Shown here piece after piece: positions 23,501-34,992 of a DNA stretch of 64,000 nt. Both the position numbers and the translations under genes were made by a program. The notes under the pieces were generated by a model that worked only from the letters and a program-made list of their open reading frames with translations, searched no databases and was not told where the DNA came from. The stretch spans positions 23,322 to 87,321 of the forward strand of contig JASANC010001224.1 of the NCBI GenBank assembly GCA_030248135.1, in the 5' to 3' direction. Source of the stretch: Theristus sp. LFF4_11. Its lineage: Eukaryota; Nematoda; Chromadorea; Monhysterida; Xyalidae. Within the stretch, counting starts at the first letter, position 1. Each line of letters opens with the position of its first letter.

Positions 23501-26381
23501 TTGATTACATACCAGAAAAAAAGGACAAAGGGAAATAAGTAACACGATTTTCAGAACAGGTTTTTCGTGTCTAGAGCGTATGAAAAATCGTCCGATGAAA
23601 ATTTTTTCGCGGCTCCAAGCACAACTTTGGGTGTTCGTTTCGTGTGCACAGAACCAAGTTTGTGGCTTATACTATGCTCGCTGCAGGGCAGCGAGAAAGT
23701 TTGAAAAACGCGCGCGAGGGGAAAACGGCTCATATTATGCGTGATGCGCTGTCCGCTCGCTGACGCTCGCTCGCGCATCCGCATGATTTTGTAACTCTTT
23801 CAAGCCTGAAATTGGCTGTTTTGATCCATGTAGCGTTACACTTGAACAAGTCCAGTCAAATTCGCGATCAATACACCCCCCTTGATCAGGCAAACAACTT
23901 TCACTCAGATAATGTAATCCTTGCTTGACTACCGTTCCCAGTGTGTTCCCTCCCACCCCCCCCCCTGGGGGCGGGAGGAAGGGGGAGTAAACCAAAGAAT
24001 TCGAGTTTACTAAAATTTTTGGAAAAAAGTTCAAAACTTGAGTTCAAATATCTTACTTAGAACTTTGCCCGATGTTTCTATCTGCCCTATGGGAATGAGG
24101 AAGGAAATTCTTTCAATAATTAATTTGAAATTAAAAAAACGTCCCAAAAAAACTGAAACCGTGTTACAAACAACAAATCAAAGTTGCTGGCTTTGAATAA
24201 TGATGTTTATTTTTTCATACGAATTACTCCGCACCGTAAAAACAATTTCTATATAAATTAAAACAAGAAAATTTTTTAAAAAATTCTATTTTATTTTTTT
24301 ATCCCCATAGAGACCGTTTTAGGTATGGAGTAGTTCGTATAATAAATAAACATTATATTCGAAGTCAGAAACCTTGATTTGTGTTTGTAACAAGGTTTCA
24401 GATTTTTTTGTGACGTGTTTACTCAGCGTGCCCAAAAACCCCTTTCGTTACGTTTCAGCACCTGAGGTGGCCCCTAACATTTTGGGGGTGGGAAGAAACA
24501 CACTGGGAACGGTAGTCAAACAAGGAGAACGGTATCTGAGTGAAAGTTGTTTGCCTGATCAAGGGGAGTGCATTGATCGCGAATTTGACTGGACTTGTTC
24601 AAGTGTAACCTACAGGGATCAAAACAGCCAATTTCAGGCTTAAGAGTAACAATATTAGTAAAATACCGTGCTTTAAGAAATTCGGTAGTCAAGCAATAAT
24701 TACGGTATTTGAATAAAAATTGTTCGTCTTGTCAAAGGGAGTCGATCGATGCTAAGTTTGACTAGATTCGTTCAAGTATAACACTGCATAGACCATACAG
24801 TACACCACTGAAATTGGTGAAAACTTGGTAGAATGCCGTGCTTCGAGGGGTACGAAAGTCAAGCTATGGTTACGGTATCTAAATGAAAGCTGTTTGCCTG
24901 ACCAAGAGTAATTGACTGATACAAATTTGATTCAGTTCGAACAACTAGAACACTACAGGGATCAAAAATGTCACTTTCAGGCCTAAAAATGGTTAAAAAT
25001 GGTAAAAATCTTGCTCTGCGGGTTACGGTAGTCACAATACAGTTGCGCTATCTAAATCGAAATTGTTTGCATTATTAAGGGGAGCCGATTGATACCAAAT
25101 TTGGCCTGATTAGTTCAAGTATAACACCACACGGACCAGGTCCAGAAACAATACAAAAAAGGGCAAAAAAAGCCAAAAATCGCGAATATTGGGTTACTGT
25201 AGCAAAATTTTGCAACGGTACTTATTTTTTCGGATTCACCGCAAAAAGTTGCCCAATTACCCATATTTTGATTTTTGTCTACGTTGCTCTACAATTTGTC
25301 GACATACCTGGAAATACCCTGTATGCATGCGGGCGACCGATATTGTAATGCTTCGTTACTTCTTAATGCGCAATCGATTTTTTATTTTTAACATACTTGA
25401 AGCATTTTTAAGGGCTTTCAGAGTTACTTAGCAACCCTACTCCGTTCTTGCTTTAAAAATGCCTAAACATAGCAAAAACCACAAACTCTTTTAGTTTTTC
25501 TTAAATTTAGAACATTAAACAGCATTTTTTGTATAATACTGTTTTAATAAAAAAAATGTGCGCGAGCACCAGCGAAATCGATTGGTTTTTGAATTTTGTT
25601 AATAGCTTGAAGCAGAGGCCAGTTAGAGCTATGTTTCTGAAGGTCGCTCAAAAAACGGTTTTCTTTAGTTTTTGACTATAAAAAAAGGGTCAAATTAAAA
25701 AACAAATATGATTTTCAAACTCAGCGCATCGAGCCGGTTCGATTGGTGCTAAAGTCGTCAAAATTTGAGAACTTTTCAAAAACTGTGCCTGGGGGTCGGT
25801 ATTCTGAAAAAAAACCGATCTTAAGCATTTCCCTTCCCCAAAACCGTAGGTTTAATCCCTTAAAACAGTGGTTACTTCAAATCGGTGCGCGTCCCGCAAG
25901 CATGGGAATCCGACTCAGAAAATGGAGCCATTTTATAAAACAATTTGGGGGACGCGCGTCTCGAAATTGGGGAAGGCTTCCATGGTACACCGCACCAGTA
26001 CACGGGTACCCGCAGCTCGGCTTTCTGGATTTCCATTGCGACATTATGCGTCAAGTCACACCATTGAGCGTTGTAAAATCTTATTGTCACAAATGAAAGG
26101 CTAAAAATGAAAAATGTCGGTAGAAATGGCTAAAAACCGGCTGTTTGTTTTTGAAAAAACTAAGTCAGATTTATGATTTGTGGAGTTTGCAGTGCTGTCG
26201 CACCGGTTCCGGAAACCCGCGGAGGCACCAAACCATCCGGTGGTTCAGTGAAGGTGATTGGACGGCCGTGAAAACAAAAAAAATAATTTCAGACAGAAAA
26301 CGCGCCCCGGCGGCATTTTTCCGGCCGGCTGGCGCTCGTCTCGGCAAGCGGAACTTTGCGAAAAAAGGCGGCTTCAAATGA
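17579..26381 (+). CDS. Neuropeptide precursor with two RPAGARL-amide-type peptides
   Basis: Three exons, 17579-17695, 18909-19014 and 26293-26381, join in frame (phases 0 and 1) to 103 residues. Residues 1-27 are a signal peptide ending near VEVYSA. A KR site is created across the first splice junction (39-40). It precedes SVGIVANYDDLLS, then KR, LAAMYRPAGARLG, RKR, TGAD, RKR, APAAFFRPAGARLG, KR and a short basic tail NFAKKGGFK. Each RPAGARL is followed by Gly and a di- or tribasic site, the standard signal for cleavage and C-terminal amidation. Predicted products are LAAMYRPAGARL-amide and APAAFFRPAGARL-amide, plus a non-amidated SVGIVANYDDLLS. I do not recognise this C-terminus in a named peptide family; the receptor is unknown. 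The second intron is 7,278 bases and packed with palindromes and satellites. An acceptor-like AAATCAG lies 8 bases before the ATG. Confidence 0.75.
17856..18121. mobile_element. TACCGTAAAG MITE, copy 1
   Basis: A 266-bp element in intron 1 of the neuropeptide gene. Ends TACCGTAAAGTCTTGCATAT and its inverse, inner blocks CTTATAAGTGGGAGGAGG and CCGCCCACTTTTGGGTGGGG. The terminal TA may be the target duplication, as in Tc1/mariner-type MITEs. Copies at 30239-30504 and 34090-34336. Confidence 0.85.
19260..20175. repeat. Left arm of a 6.5-kb palindrome
   Basis: Matches, as reverse complement with scattered differences, about 24655-25795. Landmark pairs are GAGTTTGAAAATCATATTTA with AATATGATTTTCAAACTCAG, and TTTCTTAAAGCACGGTATTT with AAATACCGTGCTTTAAGAAA. 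Together with the right arm it brackets nested elements in intron 2 of the neuropeptide gene. Confidence 0.8.
20176..20775. mobile_element. Palindromic MITE-like element, copy 2, carrying a SINE
   Basis: Both outer arms are present (AATTATCTAAAAATGCGGGA ... TCCCGCATTTTTAGATAAT). The middle is interrupted by a family-1 SINE in minus orientation. Copy 1 at 6479-7242 has the uninterrupted interior. Confidence 0.8.
20475..20693 (-). mobile_element. tRNA-derived SINE, family 1, copy b
   Basis: Minus-strand copy. The head near 20693 reads GTGGCCTGGTGGTAGTGCG on the minus strand, with GGGGGATCGAGCCCCGCCG as its B-box region. Its 3' tail is (AAC)n, seen as (GTT)n at about 20483-20500. Confidence 0.85.
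20860..22930 (+). repeat. Satellite B array, about 14 copies of a 149-bp unit
   Basis: The unit contains CGATTTCGCCAATTTCCACG, GCCGATTCGCCCGAAATCGT, CACGATTCAGCATCTAAAGT, TGCTCACGTAAGAAAACTAA and CGTGATCAGCGCATTGAATT. CACGATTCAG recurs every 148 to 150 bases from about 20928 to 22870. The copies are highly alike. The array lies wholly within intron 2 of the neuropeptide gene. Confidence 0.92.
22940..23500 (-). repeat. Degraded satellite A monomers, inverse orientation
   Basis: Three to four monomers with GAAATTACCCCAGGAAAC and TTGAAAGGGCGCACAC, the reverse complement of the satellite A motifs at 3750-6360. They continue directly into the inverse copy of the shared segment. Confidence 0.8.
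23545..23790 (-). repeat. Shared segment, inverse copy
   Basis: Reverse-complement relative of 3475-3710. Its end reads GCTCGCTCGCGCATCCGCAT on the plus strand. The order MITE, junction, satellite B, satellite A, this segment mirrors 3475-7242. Confidence 0.7.
23795..24645. repeat. Inner palindrome within the large inverted repeat
   Basis: About 23800-23950 is the reverse complement of 24475-24645 (CCTGATCAAGGGGAGTGCAT versus its inverse near 23870). A second, smaller palindrome lies inside at about 24195-24370 (GATGTTTATTTTTTCATACG / GTATAATAAATAAACATTAT). Confidence 0.75.
24655..25795. repeat. Right arm of the 6.5-kb palindrome
   Basis: Inverse of 19260-20175 with an extra internal duplication of the GTCAAGC..TTACGGTATCTA block, which makes it about 200 bases longer than the left arm. 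Ends near CAAAAACTGTGCCTGGGGGT, against CACACCTCTAGGCACAATTT at the left border. Confidence 0.75.
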
Positions 26382-26455
26382 CAATCATCGACAAATATGA
26401 CAATCGTCTTGCGACAATTTCTTCTCTGAATGTTGACTTATTGTGAAACTACATG

Positions 26456-26668
26456 CATGTATTTTTTCAAACATTATTTTTAATAATCAGTGACGTAGTG
26501 CTTGCTGAGTCTGATGTTGAAGTAAAAACTGTTGTTAAAACACGTGTGAATAAGGTCATCTCGGAACTTTTTGACATTCGGAAAAAAAAGGACGAAAAAA
26601 CGATTGTTGTCGTGACGCAGCGACACGAAAATGGTTGGCAACGAAACATCGGTTTTGCAACAGCATGA
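26456..26668 (+). other. Short ORF in the 3' flank of the neuropeptide gene
   Basis: 71 codons starting 74 bases after the neuropeptide stop. The N-terminus is hydrophobic (MHVFFQTLFLIISDVVLA) and the rest is charged. There is no recognised similarity and base composition is like the flanks, so it may be untranslated 3' sequence. Confidence 0.15.
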
Positions 26669-29600
26669 ATGAGTCAACAGTTTTGAAATGTTAATTGGTT
26701 GAAAATTTGCCATTTTTTTCAGTTTCGGGCATTTTTGTGTGCTCGTTTAATTTCGGGCTTCTGTTCGGGTGTCGTCTTTCCAGACGTTATTGTTCTGCAA
26801 CGACTGCGTCGAATTTTTAATTGCTGCCAAAATGCAAGAAGTGGGTTTCACTTTTGAATGAAAAAGAAAACAAAATCAACAGAATTTGTGCCGAGACGAA
26901 AATTACGCATTAGCTCCTGTCTTTATCAAAGCATTCGAAATTTTGTAACCCCCCATTTGCATGGCTGCAGCGCTTATCTTAGTAAGTTGTGTCCCGACCC
27001 GGCCACTTTCCAAATGGATGGACAAAAAAACTGTTATGCAGACGTAACACACCACACACACAGGACTTCAGGGTTACTCTTTTGCGCTGTACACATTGTA
27101 AGTAACTACACATGTATTGGCAAATATCGATTCATTCGTTTAGTGCGAGGCGGACAAAATTGTTGTTGTCTAACACATATTGTGCGTATGCGTGTGCGGG
27201 CAAAGAACACACAAAACTGCATTATTTCATGTACAGGGTGTTTTAAAGCACCCCGATAGTAAGAGACGGCACACATTTTCGATTCAGCTGCACAAGTGCA
27301 CACAGTTTGTATTTGGTTTACTGTTCATTGTGTGAAAAACATAAAAACCCGGTGCTAGTTGTTTTTTCATTGTTGTTTTCTTCAGCTTGCACGTACAGTT
27401 GAACTGTAAAACATACTGTAAATGTGCCGTTGGAGCATTCTGGGATTTGAATCTGACAAGCTCATTGGCATTGGGGGCATCGAGTTGGTATTGAACCAAT
27501 CAGTGAACACAACTCAAAAGCCAAACAATCAGACTGTTGATTGCCCATGGTTCACAATCTGACTGTTTTTTGGTGCACGTACACGCCACACGGATCCGCA
27601 CCGAGAGAATAAAATAAATCAACGAGAAAATAAAATAAAAGAAATCAATAAAATAAATATAACGAAAAACGAAACAGTTCACAGGGTGTTGAGTAAGTTT
27701 TTGGACACGATCAAGTTTTTTTCTGTGACTCAACACTTCGTTTTTCTGTTTGGTAACTTACACCTTTTCAGCGAACACCTTACACTATTTTATGAAAATG
27801 TGCTGTGACATTTTAAAAATGTTCTTTTACAAATTCAGCCGTTCATTTTATCAAGAAAGTATTGTCTTTCTTATTAAACGTGACCCAATATGCGTTTGCA
27901 CGCACAGATTGAGAAAATGTTTCATGGCTGCGCGGCAATTTGAAAACAGCAAAACTTAAACGTATTCTGACTACAGATTTGTGCAAGAAATTGTTAAAAA
28001 ACCAGTCAGAATCTTTTCTCACTAACCAAAATTTATTTAGTTCATAGTCGAACAAAGTTCTGGCGCAAAACATTTTTTCAACTGTGCGGCTTTTCCACAC
28101 ATCATTCAACATTACTCCGCCTCCTTCGTCCTTTTTACCAGTGTGTATTTGCAAGTGAACACCTGTACATTTTTAACACCACTTGAAAACAGTCCCCTCA
28201 TTCCGTTTACACCTACAGTCCGCATGTGCGTTAAAAAACCGTTTTTTTCAAAAAAACCGTAAATTGTTTTTCAGTTTTATAAAGTCGTCTTTATTACATG
28301 ATACACGCAGTTTTGCGAGACCTGCCGTTGCAGGACCGTTTACTATTTGCATGTTGCATTCCCCTGTACATCTCAATGTGCACGAAACAACTCGCACAGC
28401 CACACACACACACACACTCTGGCTAAAGCGTGTGTGTTATGCGCAGGCGAACATTTCAGTTCAGTTTTCAGTGGTGCGTGCTGTGGCTGTGGCGATGCTT
28501 ATGTTATCGCGTTGCATATATTGCGAAGCACCGACTTACAGCTGTGCGCGTTTTTAATGTTGAAAAATACATAGGAAATTTTCCTGAAAAAAAAGACAAC
28601 ACAACAAACATCAACGCGCTCCGATATGTGATGTACTAAAGCCTTAAACTGCACATAACAAGCAATTGCCCACCGTATGCCAAGAAAAAGCTTACACAAC
28701 AAAGCCGAACACACAACATTTTGGTTGTTTGTTTCTGGCCTCTGCGCGGCTTGTGTACGTATGGCGTGTTGTGTTGCTAGAAATGTTACCCTTGAAATGC
28801 GGTGGTTTTTTAGTTGCCCAATACTTTTTTCTTTCTATGTCATATACCACGCAATGGTGTTTGAATATTCGCTTTTGTGTTTTTTATGTTATGATTCTGC
28901 TGTAATGAATGTGACGATATTGTCGTTGTCTTGTTATCAATTTCTCTGTTATCCGTTATCAATGCACGACCTTTTCCCATTACTGTTTGTTGTAACAACA
29001 TGCGCTGTTTCTGAATGAAACTTACTGCCCTAACCACACGTGTAACTCTGCATTCCGATCCAAACAAAACAGCAAACGAGCGACGAGAAATGAAACGTTA
29101 CATTTTGACGTAGACAAATTATGTAATGTAATGTAAGTGTAGCACATAAATGTCGCGTCACATCCAATGTCATGTTTTGTATCCTTCACTGAGTTTTTTT
29201 TTGCTACGTTCGACTGGGCGTTTTGAAATTTGTACTTCTTGCTTGGGTTACTGATACAGTTTCTAATGGATCAGAATGAAACATTGAGTTTAGCTGACTG
29301 GTTTCGTTACTCTCAGTGCCCGCTGAGTCACACATGAGCAAACCGCAAATAACATTGACGTTTTTCACAAATGTTAGACAAAACCGAATTCATGTTTTCA
29401 GATCAATAAAGTAATGTCGGAATGATATGCTGGTTTGCAACAAGTGACGGAAAATATTGCTGTTGCTATGTTCTGTACTTCGCAGTTTCTTGTTTTGTTA
29501 TTTCTCCCAAACGCACTGAAAACAATTGACTTTCTGTGGTTAATTGCTGAGCGCACGCAGCGGATTGCATGTCGTTATCAGGAGTTGCATCTACTCATCG

Positions 29601-30238
29601 TAAAGTCCTGGTCTGAAGGCGCGATATACTCTTTGATATAGCCAGTTATGTTGCACAGTCACAAAAATGCATACAGACCAATAAAAAAGTGCAATACAAT
29701 AAATATCACAGCAACTGGCATTGTCCTGTGTATGCTTGCCAGTGTGTTTGATGACTGTGCCCACACCACTGTGTTATAAGCAAGAGTACGCTGTCTTCTT
29801 ACAAGGACTTGAGCAGTATTGTTGTTGTGCACGCACGAGGGCGGCGCGGTTGTCAGTGCATCCCCGTATTATGAGCATTGATAAGCAACAGCTGTCCGTT
29901 TCCTCAATATGTACGACGTAAATGCAAAAAAATGCTTCACATTAACTTTGCTGAGCTATATACGTTTCACTGCTGCCGTGTTACATAAAACCGTAACCCA
30001 TTCCATGGTTTTATCCATTCCTTTTGGTGTCGATTTCCAAACCATTTTCCGCATGTGCACAAGCAGTTGTATAAAGTTATTTAAAAAACGCGTCGTAATT
30101 TGCACGAACAGGATAAGGAAAATGTTTCACGGCTGCGCGACAATTTTAAATAAAAAAAACTGAACGTTATCTGACGGCAGTTTTGTGCCAGAAAATGAAA
30201 AAAATCAATCAGAAACCATTTCACGCAGTAAAATTAGA
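26669..30238. other. Gene-poor interval
   Basis: No supported gene. Holds two ACAGGGTGTT ends (about 27234 and 27683) of the kind found on mariner-type elements, a short (CA)n at 28402-28417, and a diverged duplicated stretch (TTTCATGGCTGCGCGGCAAT at about 27920 and TTTCACGGCTGCGCGACAAT at about 30124). Open frames here have no recognised motif. Confidence 0.6.
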
Positions 30239-30504
30239 TACCGTAAAGTCTTGCATATAAGGTCTCCTTATATAAATTTGAAAATCAAAAATTTCTGAAA
30301 AAAGTGGGATTTTGTGTGACAGCCTTATAAGTGGGAGGAGGTCTTATAAAGAGAAGATTAGGAAGTCCGGGCCTTATAAACGGGGTGGGTTTTCGACCAA
30401 GTCAAAAATTTGAATTTTTTGGTTTCCCGCCGTGTGACACTCCGCCCACTTTTGGGTGGGGGTCTTATAAGTGGGAGGAACCTTATATGCAAGACTTTAC
30501 GGTA
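30239..30504. mobile_element. TACCGTAAAG MITE, copy 2
   Basis: 266 bp, same ends and inner blocks as 17856-18121, with intact TACCGTAAAGTCTTGCATAT / ATATGCAAGACTTTACGGTA tips. Confidence 0.88.
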
Positions 30505-30514
30505 TTTTAATTCA

Positions 30515-32680
30515 TATTCGGTTTAAAACGCCTTGCACATAAGAGCGGTATGAAATGCCATATGGGGCGCTCGATGGCCAAAAAATGGAATTTTGACATT
30601 TTGCGCTAAAACGATGCTACTAAGTGTCCTGAGTAAGCGCACAAAATTTTTCGGCCAAAGACCCACCCTATCCCGAGTTATGGCCATTTTATGTGTTGGC
30701 CGACGGGCGCCGGTGACTCCGGCGACCGATCACCGAATTGCATTTTTTGGGCTTTTGAAGCAATTTTACGCAAATCCGAGGTGACCACGTGAAAGAGGAG
30801 AACAAACTGAATCAGATCCACTAATTTTTGACTAAATTTAGCAAATTTTTAGTTCTGCCCTGAAATTCTGGCGTGTACGACAGAGATAAAAAAAAACGCC
30901 CGGCTCTAACGGTTTCAGATAATTTCACAATAACAGAAAGATAGCCCAAATTCTGGGCTTTACGGTGATGTCAAAATCGTGCCCCGTTATTACTTTTTTG
31001 CTATTTTAAAATAGTTTTCCGCCGGCCTGGTGGCCAAAAATGTCGAAAAAACGACCTTTTGCCATATTTTCCTGACTCTTGTCTGCCAGGGTCAACGCAT
31101 TCTGCTCGAAACTTGCTGACGTGACCTTCTGCGGTACTCTGAGTAAGTTTGATTTTCTAAATGACCCAATGGAAACTCCATCCAAGCAAAAATATGGCTG
31201 TTTTTCGACCGATTTTGGCCGAAAATCACGTGACTACCGGTTGTTACCACTGATACTGAGAACTATGGAGATTGTTATGTTGGTAGAAAGTTAGGCTACC
31301 TTTTTGGCTACAATGCGGTACTCAGGTTGTGACCAGTCATGGATTGCTGAGTCTGTAAAGGCTTTATTTGCTTCACCAAATGTGGCAAATATAGCCAAAA
31401 ATGGTGTTTTACGCATATTTTAATGTGTCCGTGTGCCCATATAAGCTCTACCTGCGTGAAACTCGCTGTTGTGTAACTCTCACTTATACTCTGAGTGATT
31501 TGACAACAAGCTAAAGACTAAAGACAAGCTTTTTAGCAAAAATATTGCTGTTTTCTGCCGTTTTTTGGTGAAATTCACGTGGTTGCCGAGAGTGCTCGTC
31601 TGTTGCCACCGATCCTGAAAACCATGAACATTATCAAAGTTGCAGCAAGTTAGGTTGCATATCTGCCTCTAAACTGTGCTTAGTTTGTACCCGTTGTGGC
31701 AAAAAACGACCAAAATGGCATTTTGCATATGGATTTGAGTTTGTTATCGGTTATCAGTTTCAGTTGCAAAAATCCCGGTTTGTTATCACTGGTACCCAAA
31801 ACTGTGAACATGGTTTTTATTTTTGGAACTAGGATACATCTCTGTCTAGAAATGGTACCCACTGAGTTCATCCCTAACAGATGACTAGTATGCTTATAAA
31901 TAAACTGTTTTATAAAAAAAAACAAATAAAAATAAGCTTTATTTATAAGCATACTAGTCATCCGGTAGTCACGTGATTTTCGGCCAAAATCGATCGAAAA
32001 ACAGCCATATTTTTGCTTGGATGAAGTTTCCATTGGGTCATTTAGAAAATCAAACTTACTCAGAGTACAGCAGAAGGTCAAGTCAGCAAGTTTCGAGCAG
32101 AATGCGTTGACCCTGGCAGACAAGAGTCAGGAAAATATGGCAAAAAGGCCGTTTTTTCGACATTTTTGGCCACCAGGCCGGCGGAAAACTATTTTAAAAC
32201 GGCAAAAAAACAATAACGGGGCACGATTTTGGCATCACCGTAAAGCCCAGAATTTGGGCTATCTTTCTGTTATTGTGAAATTATCTGAAACCGTTAGAGC
32301 CGGGCGTTTTTTTTAAATATCTGTCGTACACGCCAGAATTTCAGGGCAGAACTAAAAATTTGCTAAATTTAGTCAAAAATTAGTGGATCTGATTCAGTTT
32401 GTTCTCCTCTTTCACGTGGTCATCTCGGATTTGCGTAAAATTGCTTCAAAAGCCCAAAAAATGCAATTCGGTGATCGGTCGCCGGAGTCACCGGCGCCCG
32501 TCGGCCAACACATAAAATGGCCATAACTCGGGATAGGGTGGGTCTTTGGCCAAAAAATTTTGTGCGCTTACTCAGGACACTTAGTAGAATCGTTTTAGCC
32601 CAAAATGTCAAAATTCCATTTTTTGGCCATCGAGCGCTAGTCATACCGTTCTTATGTGCAAGACGTTTTAAGTTCGGACG
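30515..32680. mobile_element. 2.2-kb foldback element with about 720-bp arms
   Basis: Arm 30515-31240 (CGGTTTAAAACGCCTTGCAC ... CGAAAATCACGTGACTACCG) is the reverse complement of 31965-32680 with high identity. The unique middle is about 720 bases. At the inner edge of the right arm, 31880-31963 holds a further perfect-looking palindrome (GACTAGTATGCTTATAAATA / TTTATAAGCATACTAGTC). No transposase-like frame is seen. Flanked on the left by a TACCGTAAAG MITE and on the right directly by a TACCGTATTACC MITE. Confidence 0.8.
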
Positions 32681-32685
32681 GGAAC

Positions 32686-33113
32686 TACCGTATTACCTCC
32701 AATAAACCACCTCCAATAAACCCCCATGGGGGATTAATACGTCAGCGACTGGGGGGGGGGGCTTTATTTACAAACAAATTCTAGGAGTGGGGGTTTATTG
32801 AAAAATGGCAAAAATACCTTGCATGGCAGGCAAGAAAGTCGCAGAAACTTCTACTTTTCACAGAGATTTCCTTTTGTAACAGCCTTGATGAAATTACGAT
32901 TAACTCATCCCTTTGGGGCCTTTGGTAGCACAATTTCACCAATGTCACTGCATTCAGCCACTGAATTCGCTGGGTATGTGTTTCAAACAGGTTTCCAATT
33001 AACCCCCATGGGGGATTATTTGTGGGGGGGGGGATTATTCGGAAACTTGTCGTGGGGGTGGGGGTTTATTGGGGGGGATTAATGGTGGGGGGGTTAATGG
33101 GGGTAATACGGTA
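32686..33113 (+). mobile_element. TACCGTATTACC MITE, copy A
   Basis: 428 bp. Left end TACCGTATTACCTCCAATAA, right end GGGGGTAATACGGTA, with G-rich blocks (GGGGGTTTATT). Copies B (33633-34089, inverse) and C (37661-38100). A 3'-less fragment sits at about 47490-47575. Terminal TA suggests TA target sites. Confidence 0.85.
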
Positions 33114-33632
33114 GTTTTTTTAGTTCAGTTCAGTTTTCAGCTTTTAAATAAGCTTTTTTGCATGTTTGAATGAAAGAAAAAATATCCACTGTTTTCATGT
33201 TTCTGTTTGTTCCAATACACAATGGAACACCAACTCCCAACGATCTATTCGCTAAAAAACGTTCTTGTTCTGTTTTATGCGGACACAAGGTAACACTTTT
33301 TGACAGCGTAAAATTGAACTAGTACAATTTGTAAGTGTGTTTTGTTACTGCAAGAAAACATGGTTTTGTAAATAGGGTTTGCAAGGTTTCATGAATAAAA
33401 CGCCCCTTTTCGGACACCTTTTTAGCAGATTATTCAAAAATGGACGTTTTTTGAACAGTGAAAAGTGAAAACGTCTGGTTTTGGCTGCTGATCTTCTTTT
33501 GTCCGCCCATGTATACCTAACTTTTATTGCGACAACAAGATGAAGCGCGGCAACATGTGAACCTGTTGCGTAAAACGCTGCTTGAAACGTTTCACCAATC
33601 ACCATACTTACAGCATGGCCAAATAAATGAGG
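33114..33632. other. Spacer between MITE copies A and B
   Basis: No gene or recognised repeat. AT-rich; separates two inverted copies of the same MITE family. Confidence 0.5.
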
Positions 33633-34089
33633 TACTGTATTACACCCATTAAACCCCCCCACCATTAACCCCCCCCCCCACCAATAAACCCCCACCCCCC
33701 ACGACAAGTTTCCGAATAATCCCCTCCCCAAATAATCCCCCATGGGAGTTAATTGGAAACCTGTTTGAAACACATACCCAGCGAATTCAGTGGCTGAATG
33801 CAGTGACATTGGTGAAATTGTGCTACCAAAAGCCCCAAAGGGATGAGTTAATGGTAATTTCATTACAAAAGGCTGTTACAAAAGGAAATCTCTGTGAAAA
33901 GTAGAAGTTTCTGCCACTTTATTGCCTGCCATGCAAGGTATTTTTGCCATTTTTCAACAAACCCCACCCCTAGAATTTGCTTGTAAATACCCCCCCCCCA
34001 ATAATCCCCTCCCCCCCAATAAACCCCCACCCCGAAAAGTCGCTGACGTATTAATCCCCCCATGGGGGTTTATTGGAGGTAATACGGTA
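33633..34089 (-). mobile_element. TACCGTATTACC MITE, copy B
   Basis: 457 bp, inverse of copy A (TACTGTATTACACCCATTAA ... TTATTGGAGGTAATACGGTA). Its right TA is immediately followed by a TACCGTAAAG MITE lacking its outer tip. Confidence 0.85.
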
Positions 34090-34336
34090 TGAGGTCTCCT
34101 TATATAAATTTGTAAAATCAAAAATTTCTGAAAAAAGTGGAATTTCGTGTGACAACTTATAAGTGGGAGGAGGTCTTATAAAGCCATGATTAGGAAGTCC
34201 GGGCCTTTTAAACGGAATGAAATTTCGACCAAGTCAAAATTTTGAATTTTTTGGTTTCCCGCCGTGTGACACTCCGCCCACTTTTGGGTGGGGGTCTTAT
34301 AAGTGGGAGGAACCTTATATGCAAGACATTACGGTA
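34090..34336. mobile_element. TACCGTAAAG MITE, copy 3 (left tip missing)
   Basis: Begins at GAGGTCTCCTTATATAAATT, so about 20 bases of the left tip are absent where it meets MITE copy B. The right end ...GCAAGACATTACGGTA is intact. Confidence 0.85.
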
Positions 34337-34692
34337 GTTTAAAAAACACGTCAAATTTGACACGAAATTGGGTTTCTGAATGTCTTTTTTTCGGTCAAAT
34401 TTCGCGCGCTCCTCGCACCCTGAAAATAAAAGCTGACATATTCGCTCGGTCATTCCGTGTTTCATAACACTAGCTGTATTACTGTGTGAAACTTGTAGTT
34501 TCTCAGTATTTACAAATGTTGCGCAGAGACACCCAGTTTTTGTAATGAGTAATCCGCATCCACATTACTAATGTCTCCTCTCCTACAGCTAGCTCTGTTA
34601 TGTACAATTTTGCATTATAACAACTTACATTGTACCTTGTATTTCGTAATTTGTTAAAGTAAATAGTTTGCACATCATCCACACTTTTCAAG

Positions 34693-34955
34693 TGCAGTAT
34701 GGCCGAACAAATAAGGCAGTCCTTGACTTCTCGATCAGGGCGTGATTAGTCGGAGACTACAAGTTGCATTTCTCAGAAAATGCCAAGATATTTGCTAATC
34801 GCGTGTGCAATGAACAAAGAACGAATAGAATAGCGCGAACAAACGAATTGTCCATGTACCCGCGATTGGCTTTCTGGAATCCTTTTTCTTTCATTCAAAT
34901 TTCGCTTTCTCATCTAGTCCCATGAACAAGTCGCCATGTTTAATCGGCCACAACG
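34693..34955 (+). mobile_element. GTATGGCCG MITE, copy 1, upstream of the PHD-SAM gene
   Basis: Diverged copy of 42042-42310 in the same orientation: starts GCAGTATGGCCGAACAAATA, ends CCATGTTTAATCGGCCA. It ends 37 bases before the proposed start codon at 34993, so it probably overlaps the promoter or 5' leader. Confidence 0.7.
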
Positions 34956-34992
34956 AAACATTTTCATATTGTTTCCCTTTTCAGATTGCAAC

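Noticed and set aside
25743..26104. 117-codon frame before the last neuropeptide exon
   Set aside because: It starts inside the right arm of the large palindrome and has no splice support or motif.
28183..28557. Plus-strand frames of 70 to 124 codons around 28.2-28.9 kb, some with hydrophobic runs
   Set aside because: Base composition like intergenic DNA, no splice-consistent partners and no recognised motif; the hydrophobic runs come from T-rich DNA.
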